Shown piece after piece: positions 25,428 through 34,046 of a DNA stretch of 64,000 nt. Both the position numbers and the translations under genes were made by a program. Origin of the DNA: Neobacillus sp. FSL H8-0543 (GTDB lineage: Bacteria > Bacillota > Bacilli > Bacillales > Cytobacillaceae); NCBI RefSeq assembly GCF_038592905.1, contig NZ_CP151943.1:3298501-3362500 (forward strand). Direction: 5' to 3'. Each line of letters starts with the position of its first letter. The first letter of the stretch is position 1. The notes beneath the pieces were generated by a model. That model was not told where the DNA came from and did no database searches. It was given only the letters and a program-made list of their open reading frames with translations.

Positions 25428-26075
25428 TTAAATTACAAATAGATACACACATAAGAAATGGGACAAGCTCCCGAGCAGGATAAAAATATGGAAAATTTCA
25501 TGGAAACCCATGTATTTTGATTGTAAAAATTTTGGTTTCGCCCCGTAAATGATGCCCCCGAGTGTATAGAAAATACCTCCAAGTGCGAGTAAGAATAAGC
25601 CGGTTGGGTTCATGCTGCCTGCAAGTGGAGGGAAGACAAAAACAATCATCCAGCCCATCGCAAGATACATAGCTGTTGAAATCCAACGCGGGCAATTGAA
25701 CCAGACCATTTTAAATATAATCCCACTTAATGCGACCGCAGCAATAATTGAAAATAGAAGGTTACCGATGGTTCCATTTAAGCTGATAAAGCAAAAAGGA
25801 GTATAGGTTCCGGCAATAAGCAGAAAAATCATTGAATGATCGAGACGTCTTAAAAAGGCAATCACATGATCTTTTGCCATCACCATATGATAGGTTGCCG
25901 AAGCAGAATAAAGCAGAATCATACTGACACCGAAGATGATGACAGCGGTTATTGCCAGTGCCGATGAAGTGGTTGTAGAAACTTTAATCAGCATCGCTAG
26001 GAGACCAACAAACGATAAAATGGCTCCAGCCAAATGGGTGAGTCCATTAATTGGTTCACGAATGTAATTGTGCAT
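25428..26075 (-). CDS. trhA: Hemolysin III / PAQR family membrane protein
   Basis: 215 residues with seven hydrophobic helices. The family residues are visible: REPINGLTHLAGAI at the N-terminus, SASATYH in helix 2, RRLDHSMIFLLIAGTYTPF, and the C-terminal GFHEIFHIFILLGSLSHFL with the paired His residues of the hydrolase-like metal site. Members (YplQ in B. subtilis, TrhA in E. coli) affect membrane fluidity homeostasis. The start is preceded by GGAGGTATTTA. It is monocistronic. Confidence 0.92.
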   Translation of the reverse strand: MHNYIREPINGLTHLAGAILSFVGLLAMLIKVSTTTSSALAITAVIIFGVSMILLYSASATYHMVMAKDHVIAFLRRLDHSMIFLLIAGTYTPFCFISLNGTIGNLLFSIIAAVALSGIIFKMVWFNCPRWISTAMYLAMGWMIVFVFPPLAGSMNPTGLFLLALGGIFYTLGGIIYGAKPKFLQSKYMGFHEIFHIFILLGSLSHFLCVYLFVI

Positions 26076-26207
26076 TAATAAATACCTCCATCATCACATG
26101 TAGTTTTGATAACTACATATAATAATACAAGCAAAATGTCATCTGGTCAATAATTAATTTCTTCGATATAATAGAATTTATCTACTACTAAGAACGAGGT
26201 TTTGCTG

Positions 26208-26792
26208 ATGGAAAATATCAATGAGATTATCGAAAAGCTGGGCTTAGAAACAAACCTGGCATTGGAAGAAATTCCAAATATTGATTTATATATGGACCAA
26301 GTAATTCAATTATTTGAAAATAAGTTTTCTGAATCAAGAAGGAATCCTGAGGAAAAGGTTTTAACGAAAACAATGATTAATAATTATGCTAAAGGGAAGC
26401 TCGTTTTTCCAATACATAATAAAAAATATTCTAAAGAGCATTTGATTTTGATGAGTATTATTTACCAGCTTAAAGGAGCACTTTCCATTAATGATATTAA
26501 AATTACCCTTGATGGGATAAATAAAAAAGTAGTTAAAGAGGATATCAATTTGGAATCCTTTTACAATGGCTATCTAAAACTGACAAATAAAAATGTATCT
26601 GACTTTAAAGAGGATATTGATTCCCGAATTAATATGGTGAAGGATGAATCTCTTGAGGATGGTAACTCACCTGATTTAGAACATGTACTTATGATTTCGT
26701 CACTCGTTCATATGAGTAACTTATATCGTAGAGTTGCCGAAAAGCTAGTTGATGAAATAGTTGTTGAAAAAGAAGTTAAGCGCCAAAGATAA
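26208..26792 (+). CDS. DUF1836 domain protein (helix-turn-helix-like)
   Basis: 194 residues from the ATG at 26208 with GAGGT upstream; the in-frame TTG at 26202 is less likely. NIDLYMDQVIQLFE, KVLTKTMINNYAKGKLVFP and KKYSKEHLILMSIIYQLKGALSINDI match the DUF1836 family, which looks like a MerR-related DNA-binding domain followed by a helical part. Function is unknown. A terminator overlaps the last codons (AAGCGCC ... GGCGCTT plus T-run). Confidence 0.8.
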   Translation: MENINEIIEKLGLETNLALEEIPNIDLYMDQVIQLFENKFSESRRNPEEKVLTKTMINNYAKGKLVFPIHNKKYSKEHLILMSIIYQLKGALSINDIKITLDGINKKVVKEDINLESFYNGYLKLTNKNVSDFKEDIDSRINMVKDESLEDGNSPDLEHVLMISSLVHMSNLYRRVAEKLVDEIVVEKEVKRQR

Positions 26793-26812
26793 TTCTTGGG
26801 CGCTTTTTTTAT
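26778..26812 (+). terminator. Terminator of the DUF1836 gene
   Basis: Stem AAGCGCC / GGCGCTT followed by seven T; the left arm lies in the last codons. Confidence 0.8.
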
Positions 26813-26868
26813 TGATTAGAAAACAAAATGTAATGGGGGAAATTTCTTTCATTAATTAATAAAGTAGC

Positions 26869-26881
26869 GGAAATTATTTAC
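26869..26881. promoter_or_regulatory. Sialate-locus operator 1 (GNAAATWATTTNC palindrome)
   Basis: GGAAATTATTTAC overlaps the -35 box (TTTACC, 26877-26882) of the first promoter. It matches operator 2 at 27457-27469 in 11 of 13 positions and is a near-perfect palindrome. It is the likely site of the RpiR-type regulator encoded at 34047. Confidence 0.65.
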
Positions 26882-26905
26882 CGAAGTCTATTAGTATGAT
26901 ATATT
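26877..26905 (+). promoter_or_regulatory. Promoter 1 of the sialate locus
   Basis: TTTACC (26877-26882), 17-bp spacer, TATATT (26900-26905). The whole module of about 37 bp recurs at promoter 2. Confidence 0.65.
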
Positions 26906-26910
26906 TTCAT

Positions 26911-26924
26911 TGAAAGCGTTTTAA
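26911..26924. promoter_or_regulatory. CcpA cre-like site 1
   Basis: TGAAAGCGTTTTAA matches the cre consensus TGWAANCGNTNWCA at all but one defined position and lies around the transcription start, a position suited to catabolite repression. Confidence 0.65.
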
Positions 26925-26955
26925 AAGGGTAATCAACCTAGGGAGGTCTACAATT

Positions 26956-27408
26956 ATGATAGTTGATCATATTAGTCATTACGATTTATACAAAGGCCAA
27001 AATGAAAAGGTCGATAAAGCAATCAAATATATTAAAACTGCGAATTTTGCAGAATTAGAGAAAGGCATGCACGGGGTTGATGGAGATGAGATTTTTTTCA
27101 ACCTTATTGAATACGAAACAAAAACGGTTGAAGAACGATTTTGGGAGTCACACAAGAAATATATCGATATTCATTTTCTATTGGAAGGAGAGGAATTCGT
27201 AGGACATGAGTTGTTTGAAAGAATGGAATTAAAAGAGAATTACAATGAAGCTGACGATTTTTTCCTTTTAGAAGGTAAAATACATTCAAAAATAAAGCTG
27301 CAAAAAGGTGATTTCATGATTTGTTTTCCCGACGATGCTCATATGACCGGAATAAAAGTAGGCGAATCGATAAATGTAAGGAAGGTTGTATTTAAAGTAA
27401 AGCTTTAA
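26956..27408 (+). CDS. YhcH/YjgK/YiaL family protein (sialate anomerase-like)
   Basis: 150 residues with the YhcH beta-barrel motifs: ESHKKYIDIHFLLEGEEFVGH (metal-binding His residues), DDFFLLEG, GDFMICFPDDAHMTGI. The E. coli nan-operon member (YhcH/NanQ) helps interconvert sialic acid anomers. The gene opens the sialate locus but has its own promoter, separated from nanA by a second near-copy of that promoter. The start follows AGGGAGGTC. Confidence 0.88.
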   Translation: MIVDHISHYDLYKGQNEKVDKAIKYIKTANFAELEKGMHGVDGDEIFFNLIEYETKTVEERFWESHKKYIDIHFLLEGEEFVGHELFERMELKENYNEADDFFLLEGKIHSKIKLQKGDFMICFPDDAHMTGIKVGESINVRKVVFKVKL

Positions 27409-27456
27409 ATACAATCAAAAATGTTGGAGATTTTTTTCAAAAGTTATGAAAGTGGC

Positions 27457-27469
27457 GAAAATAATTTAC
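27457..27469. promoter_or_regulatory. Sialate-locus operator 2 (GNAAATWATTTNC palindrome)
   Basis: GAAAATAATTTAC overlaps the -35 box (TTTACA, 27465-27470) of the nanA promoter; see operator 1 at 26869. Confidence 0.65.
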
Positions 27470-27493
27470 AAAATGTTATTAATATGATATATT
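27465..27493 (+). promoter_or_regulatory. Promoter 2 of the sialate locus (nanA)
   Basis: TTTACA (27465-27470), 17-bp spacer, TATATT (27488-27493), immediately followed by a cre site. Confidence 0.7.
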
Positions 27494-27498
27494 TTGTT

Positions 27499-27512
27499 TG
27501 TAAACGCTAACA
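27499..27512. promoter_or_regulatory. CcpA cre site 2
   Basis: TGTAAACGCTAACA is a full match to TGWAANCGNTNWCA and sits at the expected transcription start of the nanA operon. Confidence 0.85.
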
Positions 27513-27539
27513 TCAAATTAATCTTAGGTGGCGAAAATA

Positions 27540-28451
27540 ATGATTTCGGATAAATTTAAAGGTATATTTCCAGCTTTCTATGCTTGCTATGATGATTTAG
27601 GAGAAGTGTCAGAGGAAAGAACGCATGCACTTGCTCACTATCTCCTCGAAAAGGGTGTACAGGGACTTTATGTAGGTGGAAGCTCTGGTGAATGTATTTA
27701 TCAAAACCTTGAGGAAAGAAAAGCTACATTAAAATATGTATCTGAAGCTGTACGCGGGAAACTAACTTTAATTGCCCATGTCGGTGCACCATCAACCAGA
27801 GATAGTGTTGCTTTAGCAGAATATGCTGGTGAACTAGGCTATGATGCATTGTCTGCGATTCCACCAATCTATTTTAAGCTTCCTGAAAGCTCAATTTTTA
27901 ACTATTGGACCAGCATTATGGAATCAACGGATCTACCATTTATTATTTACAATATCCCGCAAACTACAGGTTACAGTCTTTCACTAACGTTGTATAAAAA
28001 GCTGTTAGAGAATCCAAAGGTTATCGGCGTTAAGAATTCCTCCATGCCTGTAATGGATATTGAACGTTTCAAGGCTGCTGGCGGAGACAATATTATTGTA
28101 TTTAATGGACCGGATGAGCAGTATGTTTCTGGTAGATTAATAGGCGCAGATAGCGGCATAGGCGGTACATATGCGGCAATGCCAGAGCTGTTATTAAAAG
28201 CAGAAGAGTATGTGTCTTCTGGAAATTTTACTGATGCAAGAAGAATTCAACATGATATTACTGACATCATTATTTCTCTATGTTCCCTTAATGGCAATAT
28301 GTATTCCGCTATTAAAGAAGTATTAAAATTAAATGGAGTAAATGTTGGCAGTGTAAGAGCACCTTTAGAACCAGTAACAGGGGAAGATTTAAATAAAGTT
28401 GCAGAAATTAAAGCTATGATCGATACGGCCATTTTAAAGTACGGAAGGTAA
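27540..28451 (+). CDS. nanA: N-acetylneuraminate lyase
   Basis: 303 residues from the ATG at 27540 (AGGTGG upstream); an in-frame GTG at 27528 overlaps that site. It is a class I aldolase cleaving N-acetylneuraminate to N-acetylmannosamine and pyruvate. GGSSGE (pyruvate-binding), Tyr137 in IYNIP and the Schiff-base Lys165 in GVKNSS occupy the same positions as in E. coli NanA. It heads the main operon with the ABC importer, nanE and nanK, which confirms sialic acid as substrate rather than dihydrodipicolinate. Confidence 0.95.
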   Translation: MISDKFKGIFPAFYACYDDLGEVSEERTHALAHYLLEKGVQGLYVGGSSGECIYQNLEERKATLKYVSEAVRGKLTLIAHVGAPSTRDSVALAEYAGELGYDALSAIPPIYFKLPESSIFNYWTSIMESTDLPFIIYNIPQTTGYSLSLTLYKKLLENPKVIGVKNSSMPVMDIERFKAAGGDNIIVFNGPDEQYVSGRLIGADSGIGGTYAAMPELLLKAEEYVSSGNFTDARRIQHDITDIIISLCSLNGNMYSAIKEVLKLNGVNVGSVRAPLEPVTGEDLNKVAEIKAMIDTAILKYGR

Positions 28452-28455
28452 TAAG

Positions 28456-29094
28456 ATGAAAAGAAGAATCATTTGCTTTGGCGACTCGAATACCTGGGGC
28501 TATGATGCTAAAACACAGGAAAGATTCCCTGAAGGAGTTAGGTGGACCTCACTATTAGCTGAATTATTAGGTGAGGAGTTTCAGGTAGTGGAGGAAGGAC
28601 TATCAGGAAGAACGAGTGTTGTAGATGATCCGCTATTTGAAGGGCTAAATGGATACAATTACTTACACCCATGTTTGATGAGTCACTCCCCATTAGAGCT
28701 TGTGGTTATTATGCTTGGTACAAATGATACAAAAGAAAGATTTAATTTGACCGCCCATAATATCGCTCAGGGAATTGCCAGACTATCAGATAAGGCTAAG
28801 AAGACGCCAGCTGGATTAAAAGGTTCATTTTCCAAAGTATTGGTCATAGCGCCCCCTCCAATTGGTAAAGAGTATTTCGATACAGAAATAGGAAAATCAA
28901 TGGGACGGAATTGTGACACCAAGTCATTGGAAATGCCAAGCTACTTAAAGGAATTATTGGAGCTCCAAGGTACAGAATTTCTTGATACAAAGGAATTAGT
29001 TCAGATGAATACCATTGACTATATGCATCTTGATGAGGAAGGTCACAAGCTTTTATCAAAGCTTGTCTTCAATAAAATAAAAACTATTATATAA
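28456..29094 (+). CDS. SGNH/GDSL hydrolase in the sialate operon (probable acetylesterase)
   Basis: 212 residues with all four SGNH blocks: CFGDSNTWGYD (nucleophile Ser), the Gly of GLSGRTS, IMLGTNDTK (Asn) and the C-terminal DYMHLDEEGH (Asp-x-x-His). It starts 4 nt after nanA, so it is translationally coupled with it. Its place suggests removal of O-acetyl groups from imported sialic acids. No signal peptide is visible, so it would act in the cytoplasm. The substrate assignment is inferred from context. Confidence 0.85.
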   Translation: MKRRIICFGDSNTWGYDAKTQERFPEGVRWTSLLAELLGEEFQVVEEGLSGRTSVVDDPLFEGLNGYNYLHPCLMSHSPLELVVIMLGTNDTKERFNLTAHNIAQGIARLSDKAKKTPAGLKGSFSKVLVIAPPPIGKEYFDTEIGKSMGRNCDTKSLEMPSYLKELLELQGTEFLDTKELVQMNTIDYMHLDEEGHKLLSKLVFNKIKTII

Positions 29095-29109
29095 AAAGGG
29101 GAGAAAAGA

Positions 29110-30498
29110 ATGTTTAAAAAACGTTTTCTAGTTTTGATAATCGCCGTGTTTTTAATTTTAGCTGGATGTACTGGAAAAGACGCTGCCAAATCTGATGATG
29201 ATTCAAAATCGAAAGATAAAGTGGAAATTTCACTTTGGCTGACACCACAATGGAAAGGAGCTATGGACCCTTCAGAAGATGGAGCGGACTATGACAGTTT
29301 CTTTAAACATGCTGCAGAGAAGTTTTCTGATCAATACAAGGAACATGATGTAAAGGTAAATGTACAGGTAGTTGCTGGGGATCAGCGCGATGAATTGCTA
29401 AACGTTAACCTAAATGGCGGCACTCCTCCGGATATTTTCTTTGAAAGCGTTTTTGCAATGGGCGACTACGCACATAGAGGCGCGCTTGTGCCATTAAATG
29501 ACATTGTTGATGATGAAGCTAAGAAGGATATTTCACAAAATTACTGGGATAGTGTAACTTTCGGTGACGATGTCTACTTCTATCCATTCTCACATATGCC
29601 AGGTACTTTAGCCTACAATGCAGATATGTTCAAGGCTGCAGGTCTTGAGGAATATCTTGGCGGCGAAAATGAAATTAAAACTTGGTCTCTTGCAGACTAT
29701 GAAAAAATCCTTAAGACATTAAAGTCAGATCTTCCTAAAGATAAGTACTCAAATGCATTTCCAATGGCATTATATGCTCTGAATAATCAGGGAGATACTT
29801 GGAACCTTGCTTATTTAAGAATGTTTGGCAATGAGTTCTTTGATGACAAGGGAAATCTTGTAATTGATGATGCGAAAGGTGAAAAGGCTGCAGCATGGAT
29901 GAAGAAGATTTATGACGAGGGATTAACAAACCCTGGTGTTGAATCTGTATCTTCAAACGATTCAAATGCAATGTTCCAAAATCAGCAGCTTGCAATCAGC
30001 TTCACAAACTCAGTTTTATTTAATAATGCAAAAGCAGATATGGAAAGCGGGAAAGCTCCGAAATTTGATTTAAGACTTGCTAACATCCCATCTGAAAGTG
30101 GAGATCCGCTAACTTTCACTTATGTAACTGGAGCAGCAGTATTTAATACTCAAGATGAAACAAGAATGAAGGTTAGTAAGGATTTTGTGAAATTCTTCTC
30201 GACTGACCCTGAATTAGTAAAAGCTTCTAAGAATGGTGTTCCGGTCAGAACATCTGTAGCAGAAGAGTTCAAGGCAGAAAAGCCTTTATTTGAAGCATAC
30301 GATAAAAATGCTCAGTATATGTTTAACTTCACTGGAAACGTACCAGGATACAGCCAATTAAGACAAGTTCTTTATCCTGAACTCCAAGCTCTTTACACTG
30401 GTCAAAAGACAGCTGCAGAGGCTGTAAAGGATTACCAAAAGAATGGTAATAAAGTGATTGAAGAAGCAAAAGCAGATTCAGTAATTTTTAATAAATAG
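29110..30498 (+). CDS. Sialate ABC transporter substrate-binding lipoprotein
   Basis: 462 residues with a lipobox signal peptide (LVLIIAVFLILAGC, lipidated Cys at about residue 19). It is a family 1 carbohydrate-binding protein of the ABC importer class, with the hallmark GTPPDIFFESVFAMGDYAHRGALVPLNDIV. The position between nanA/SGNH and two permeases, in an operon with nanE and nanK, makes sialic acid the likely ligand, as in SatABC-type systems of Gram-positive bacteria. The start follows AAAGGGGAG. A stem-loop follows the gene, before the permeases. Confidence 0.9.
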   Translation: MFKKRFLVLIIAVFLILAGCTGKDAAKSDDDSKSKDKVEISLWLTPQWKGAMDPSEDGADYDSFFKHAAEKFSDQYKEHDVKVNVQVVAGDQRDELLNVNLNGGTPPDIFFESVFAMGDYAHRGALVPLNDIVDDEAKKDISQNYWDSVTFGDDVYFYPFSHMPGTLAYNADMFKAAGLEEYLGGENEIKTWSLADYEKILKTLKSDLPKDKYSNAFPMALYALNNQGDTWNLAYLRMFGNEFFDDKGNLVIDDAKGEKAAAWMKKIYDEGLTNPGVESVSSNDSNAMFQNQQLAISFTNSVLFNNAKADMESGKAPKFDLRLANIPSESGDPLTFTYVTGAAVFNTQDETRMKVSKDFVKFFSTDPELVKASKNGVPVRTSVAEEFKAEKPLFEAYDKNAQYMFNFTGNVPGYSQLRQVLYPELQALYTGQKTAAEAVKDYQKNGNKVIEEAKADSVIFNK

Positions 30499-30512
30499 CC
30501 CTACATGTGTCA

Positions 30513-30560
30513 ATGACTTATGGCTTCCTTAATCCCTTTCTTAGGGTTTAAGGAAGTCAT
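30513..30560 (+). terminator. Intra-operon stem-loop after the binding-protein gene
   Basis: The long stem CTTCCTTAATCCCT / AGGGTTTAAGGAAG (one mismatch, 5-nt loop), extended by ATGACT / AGTCAT, lacks a T-run. Such hairpins between binding-protein and permease genes usually stabilise the upstream message or attenuate distal transcription. Confidence 0.7.
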
Positions 30561-30580
30561 AGAAAGGTAAGGGGAAACCA

Positions 30581-31456
30581 ATGAGAATCAAAGGGAAATC
30601 TTTAAAAGAAAATTTAACGGGATATTTGTTTATAGCCCCCCAATTGTTACTATTTCTTGTATTTGTCGTTTATCCAATTTTTGAAGGTATTAGATTGAGT
30701 TTATACAAAATCAACTATCAACAAGAAACATTTATCGGTTTTGAAAACTATAGCAGATTATTTGCAGATGATGTATTTGTAAAATCTACTCTTAACACTG
30801 TTATTTTTGTCATACTCATTGTGGCATTAACCGTTGTCTTTGCTCTCTTCGTTTCAGCATCTATTTTTGATAAAAATGCAAAATACGTGTCCTTCATCAG
30901 GGGCAGTTATTATATTCCTGTTATGGTTTCCATGGTTGTAATGAGTATGATATGGAGCTTCCTCTTAAATCCTGCCAATGGACTTATCCCGTATGCAGCA
31001 AGGCAAATGGAAATGGCATCGGTTAATTTCTTGGGTGATACCACCCTTGTATTGCCAGTCATTATATTCATTACATTTGCAACAAACGTTGGTTCAGCAA
31101 TTATTCTTTACATTGCTGCGATGATTGGTGTACCTAAGGATGTTTTTGAAGCAGCAGAAATCGATGGTGCAAGCAGGCTCAAAGTCATATTTAAAATTCT
31201 TATTCCAATGGTTAAGCCTACCACAATCTATATTATTATAATGAACATTATTGCCGTATTGAAGATATTTGTCGTCATTCAGCTTTTAACAGGAGGCGGA
31301 CCGAACAACGCGTCTACAACACTGATGTATTTTCTATATAATAACGCCTTTAAATACAATCAGCTTGGTATTGCTTCAGCTGTTGGTGTGATTATGTTCC
31401 TAATTGCATTAGTATTATCTATTCCACAGTTAAGAGCGATGTTTAAGAAGGATTAG
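30581..31456 (+). CDS. Sugar ABC transporter permease (MalF-type)
   Basis: 291 residues, six hydrophobic helices. The EAA motif EAAEIDGASRLKVIFKILIPMVKP is clear and contacts the ATPase. The start follows AGGTAAGGGG. It pairs with the MalG-type permease that begins 3 nt after its stop. No ATPase gene lies in the locus, so a shared MsmX-type ATPase encoded elsewhere is the likely energy source. Confidence 0.92.
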   Translation: MRIKGKSLKENLTGYLFIAPQLLLFLVFVVYPIFEGIRLSLYKINYQQETFIGFENYSRLFADDVFVKSTLNTVIFVILIVALTVVFALFVSASIFDKNAKYVSFIRGSYYIPVMVSMVVMSMIWSFLLNPANGLIPYAARQMEMASVNFLGDTTLVLPVIIFITFATNVGSAIILYIAAMIGVPKDVFEAAEIDGASRLKVIFKILIPMVKPTTIYIIIMNIIAVLKIFVVIQLLTGGGPNNASTTLMYFLYNNAFKYNQLGIASAVGVIMFLIALVLSIPQLRAMFKKD

Positions 31457-31459
31457 GGG

Positions 31460-32317
31460 ATGATGGGTATGTTTGGAAGAAGAAATAAAAATAAGAAAAA
31501 GTTAGAAAAAATTGACATTATATTTAATGGTTTAGTCATTTTCTTTGCAGCTCTAAACCTGTTCCCTCTTTACTGGCTCTTTACAAGTTCCTTAAAGAAC
31601 AGCTCAGATGTTGTGAAAATGCCGCCGGATTGGTTTCCCAAATCAATTACCTTTTCCAACTATGTAGATGTTTTTAATAATCAGCCAGCCTTTAGATGGG
31701 CGTTTAATAGTATCGTTGTATCGCTAGTTTCCACTATCGCACTTATTATCGTAAGCTGCCTTGCGGCTTATGCCTTTTCAAAACTTAGGTTTAGAGGTAG
31801 AAATGTTATATTTATCATTTTTATTTCTAGTTTAATGGTTCCTAAAGAAGTGATGATTGTCCCATTATTTAGGATTATCCAAGATTTTGGCATGGTTAAT
31901 AGTCTTAACGGCATGATTTGGCCAAATGTTGCCACTGCCTTCGGAGTATTCATGATGAAAGGCTTCTTTGATAGCATTCCAGACTCATTAAGAGAATCGG
32001 CAAAAATTGATGGAGCAAGTGAATTTACAGTTTTCTATAAGATTATGATGCCGATGGTGAAACCAGGTATTGGTGCTTTATTTATCCTGAATTTTGTTCA
32101 AGTTTGGAATGACTATTTATGGCAGCTAGTAGTTGGACAGGATGAGAGTTCGAAAACTCTTATGGTAGGTATTGCAACGCTAATGCAGGACTTGAATCCA
32201 AATTTTGCTTACAAGATGGCTGGAGCTACAGTTGCTGCTATTCCAATGCTCGTTATCTTTATCTTCTTCCAAAAGTACTTTACTAGCGGAATTTCGATTG
32301 GGGCAGTCAAGGAATAA
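31460..32317 (+). CDS. Sugar ABC transporter permease (MalG-type)
   Basis: 285 residues, six hydrophobic helices and the EAA motif ESAKIDGASEFTVFYKIMMPMVKP. Characteristic N-terminal block NLFPLYWLFTSSLKNSSDV of carbohydrate permease 2. It starts 3 nt after the first permease, so the pair is translated together. It forms the membrane channel of the sialate importer with the product of 30581-31456. Confidence 0.92.
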   Translation: MMGMFGRRNKNKKKLEKIDIIFNGLVIFFAALNLFPLYWLFTSSLKNSSDVVKMPPDWFPKSITFSNYVDVFNNQPAFRWAFNSIVVSLVSTIALIIVSCLAAYAFSKLRFRGRNVIFIIFISSLMVPKEVMIVPLFRIIQDFGMVNSLNGMIWPNVATAFGVFMMKGFFDSIPDSLRESAKIDGASEFTVFYKIMMPMVKPGIGALFILNFVQVWNDYLWQLVVGQDESSKTLMVGIATLMQDLNPNFAYKMAGATVAAIPMLVIFIFFQKYFTSGISIGAVKE

Positions 32318-32341
32318 ATTTTCAACTTGGAGATGTATAAA

Positions 32342-33031
32342 ATGAATAACAAAGATAGCGTTTTTGAACAAATAAAAGGAAAACTGATTGTTTCATGTCA
32401 AGCACTTGAGGAAGAGCCTCTTCATAGCCCCTTGATTATGGGGAAAATGGCTTATGCAGCTATGCTTGGCGGGGCTAGCGGTATTAGAGCCAATAGTGTT
32501 GAGGATATTCGGGAAATTAAAAAGACGGTTAATCTGCCAATAATCGGGATTATCAAAAAAGATTATGAAGGCTTTGATGTCTTTATCACTCCAACAATTA
32601 ATGAAATTGAACTTCTTTATAATGAAGGAGTGGATATTATAGCATTAGATGCTACCAAAAGGATTAGGCCTGATGGAAAGACAATTAGTGAAGTTTTCCC
32701 TATGATAAGAGAAAAGTATAAAAATCAACTCTTTATGGCTGATTGTTCAACCTATGATGAAGCCGTTGAAGCATATAAATTAGGGTTTGATTGTGTGGGA
32801 ACGACTCTAAGTGGTTACACGGAATATACAAAGGGAACTGAATTACCAGATGTCGGATTAATTGAACGAATGGTGAAGGAGCTTCCCATTCCAATTATTG
32901 CAGAGGGTGGTATCTGGACTCCAGAGGATCTTAAGTGTGTTTTTGAACTAGGGGTGCATACTGCCGTAGTTGGTACTGCAATAACAAGACCGATGGAAAT
33001 TACAAAAAGATTTATCAGTGCAATAAGTTAA
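32342..33031 (+). CDS. nanE: N-acetylmannosamine-6-phosphate 2-epimerase
   Basis: 229 residues from the ATG at 32342 (GGAGAT upstream); the TTG at 32327 is an unlikely alternative. It is a TIM-barrel enzyme converting ManNAc-6-phosphate to GlcNAc-6-phosphate. Family motifs are [41 protein letters not shown] (catalytic Lys), TTLSGYTEY and [10 protein letters not shown]. It sits between the importer and nanK in the standard catabolic order. Confidence 0.96.
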   Translation: MNNKDSVFEQIKGKLIVSCQALEEEPLHSPLIMGKMAYAAMLGGASGIRANSVEDIREIKKTVNLPIIGIIKKDYEGFDVFITPTINEIELLYNEGVDIIALDATKRIRPDGKTISEVFPMIREKYKNQLFMADCSTYDEAVEAYKLGFDCVGTTLSGYTEYTKGTELPDVGLIERMVKELPIPIIAEGGIWTPEDLKCVFELGVHTAVVGTAITRPMEITKRFISAIS

Positions 33032-33146
33032 TAGTAATAAAATCTTTTTAGTAGAAATGAAGAATTTTTTCTTAAAATAAATCCCCGAGATTCAGTTCTT
33101 GTGGGATTTATTCTACCTTAAATGATTGGTAAAAAGGGTGAATATA

Positions 33147-34025
33147 GTGAAAATATTAGCTGTTGACATTGGAGGAACCTCGATTAAGCTCTGTATCTCG
33201 GATGAAAAGGGAAATATCGAGGTTTTTAAAGAATATGATACTGAAAGTAAAAAGGGCGGAAAGTTTTTAGTTGAAAAACTAATTAATATTATACATGAAT
33301 ACCAGGGGTTTGAAGCAATAGGCATTAGTACTGCAGGGCAGGTTAATAGTGAGGATGGCTCAATTATTTATGCCAATGAAAATATTCCTAACTATACTGG
33401 TACGAGATTAAAAGATATTTTAGAAGAAAATTTTAAAGTACCTGTAAAGGTTGAAAATGATGTAAATGCAGCTGCCCTAGGTGAGAAATATTTTGGTGCA
33501 GGAAAGGAATTTGAGGATTTCCTTTGTCTTACCTATGGTACAGGAATTGGTGGTTCAATTATAATAGATTCAAAAGTATATAAGGGGAATAATGGAATTG
33601 CGGCTGAATTTGGACATATGATTACCCATCCCTTAGGTAATGGCTGTAACTGTGGAGGGCGTGGATGTTATGAAACGTATGCCTCTACTACTGCATTAGT
33701 TAGAAATGCCAAAAAAGTCGACCAAGACTGTGTCAACGGAAGAACAGTTTTTGAAAAAATCGGTTCAGGGGATATGAGTTTAGCAACGGTTTTAAATGAC
33801 TGGGTTTTTGAAGTAGCCTTGGGTCTTGTTTCTTTAGTTCATATTTTCAACCCGCCTGCCATAATAGTTGGCGGAGGTGTAATGGAACAAGAAAAACTAG
33901 TTGCTATGGTTAACAGTAAGGTTAAAGAGCTAATAATGGAGAGCTTTTCGGATGTGAAAATAATAAAGGCTACTCTAGGGAATAAAGCAGGAGTGCTTGG
34001 GGCAGTTTCACTTCATGTAAAATGA
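33147..34025 (+). CDS. nanK: N-acetylmannosamine kinase (ROK family)
   Basis: 292 residues from a GTG at 33147 with AAGGGTG upstream, giving the ROK N-terminus [16 protein letters not shown]. The ROK zinc motif [15 protein letters not shown] and the phosphate loop GTGIGGSII are intact, and [18 protein letters not shown] contains the catalytic Asp. The ROK family also holds glucokinases; context (nanA, nanE) points to phosphorylation of N-acetylmannosamine. Confidence 0.9.
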   Translation: MKILAVDIGGTSIKLCISDEKGNIEVFKEYDTESKKGGKFLVEKLINIIHEYQGFEAIGISTAGQVNSEDGSIIYANENIPNYTGTRLKDILEENFKVPVKVENDVNAAALGEKYFGAGKEFEDFLCLTYGTGIGGSIIIDSKVYKGNNGIAAEFGHMITHPLGNGCNCGGRGCYETYASTTALVRNAKKVDQDCVNGRTVFEKIGSGDMSLATVLNDWVFEVALGLVSLVHIFNPPAIIVGGGVMEQEKLVAMVNSKVKELIMESFSDVKIIKATLGNKAGVLGAVSLHVK

Positions 34026-34046
34026 GGTAACTAGGAGAGGTGTTTA

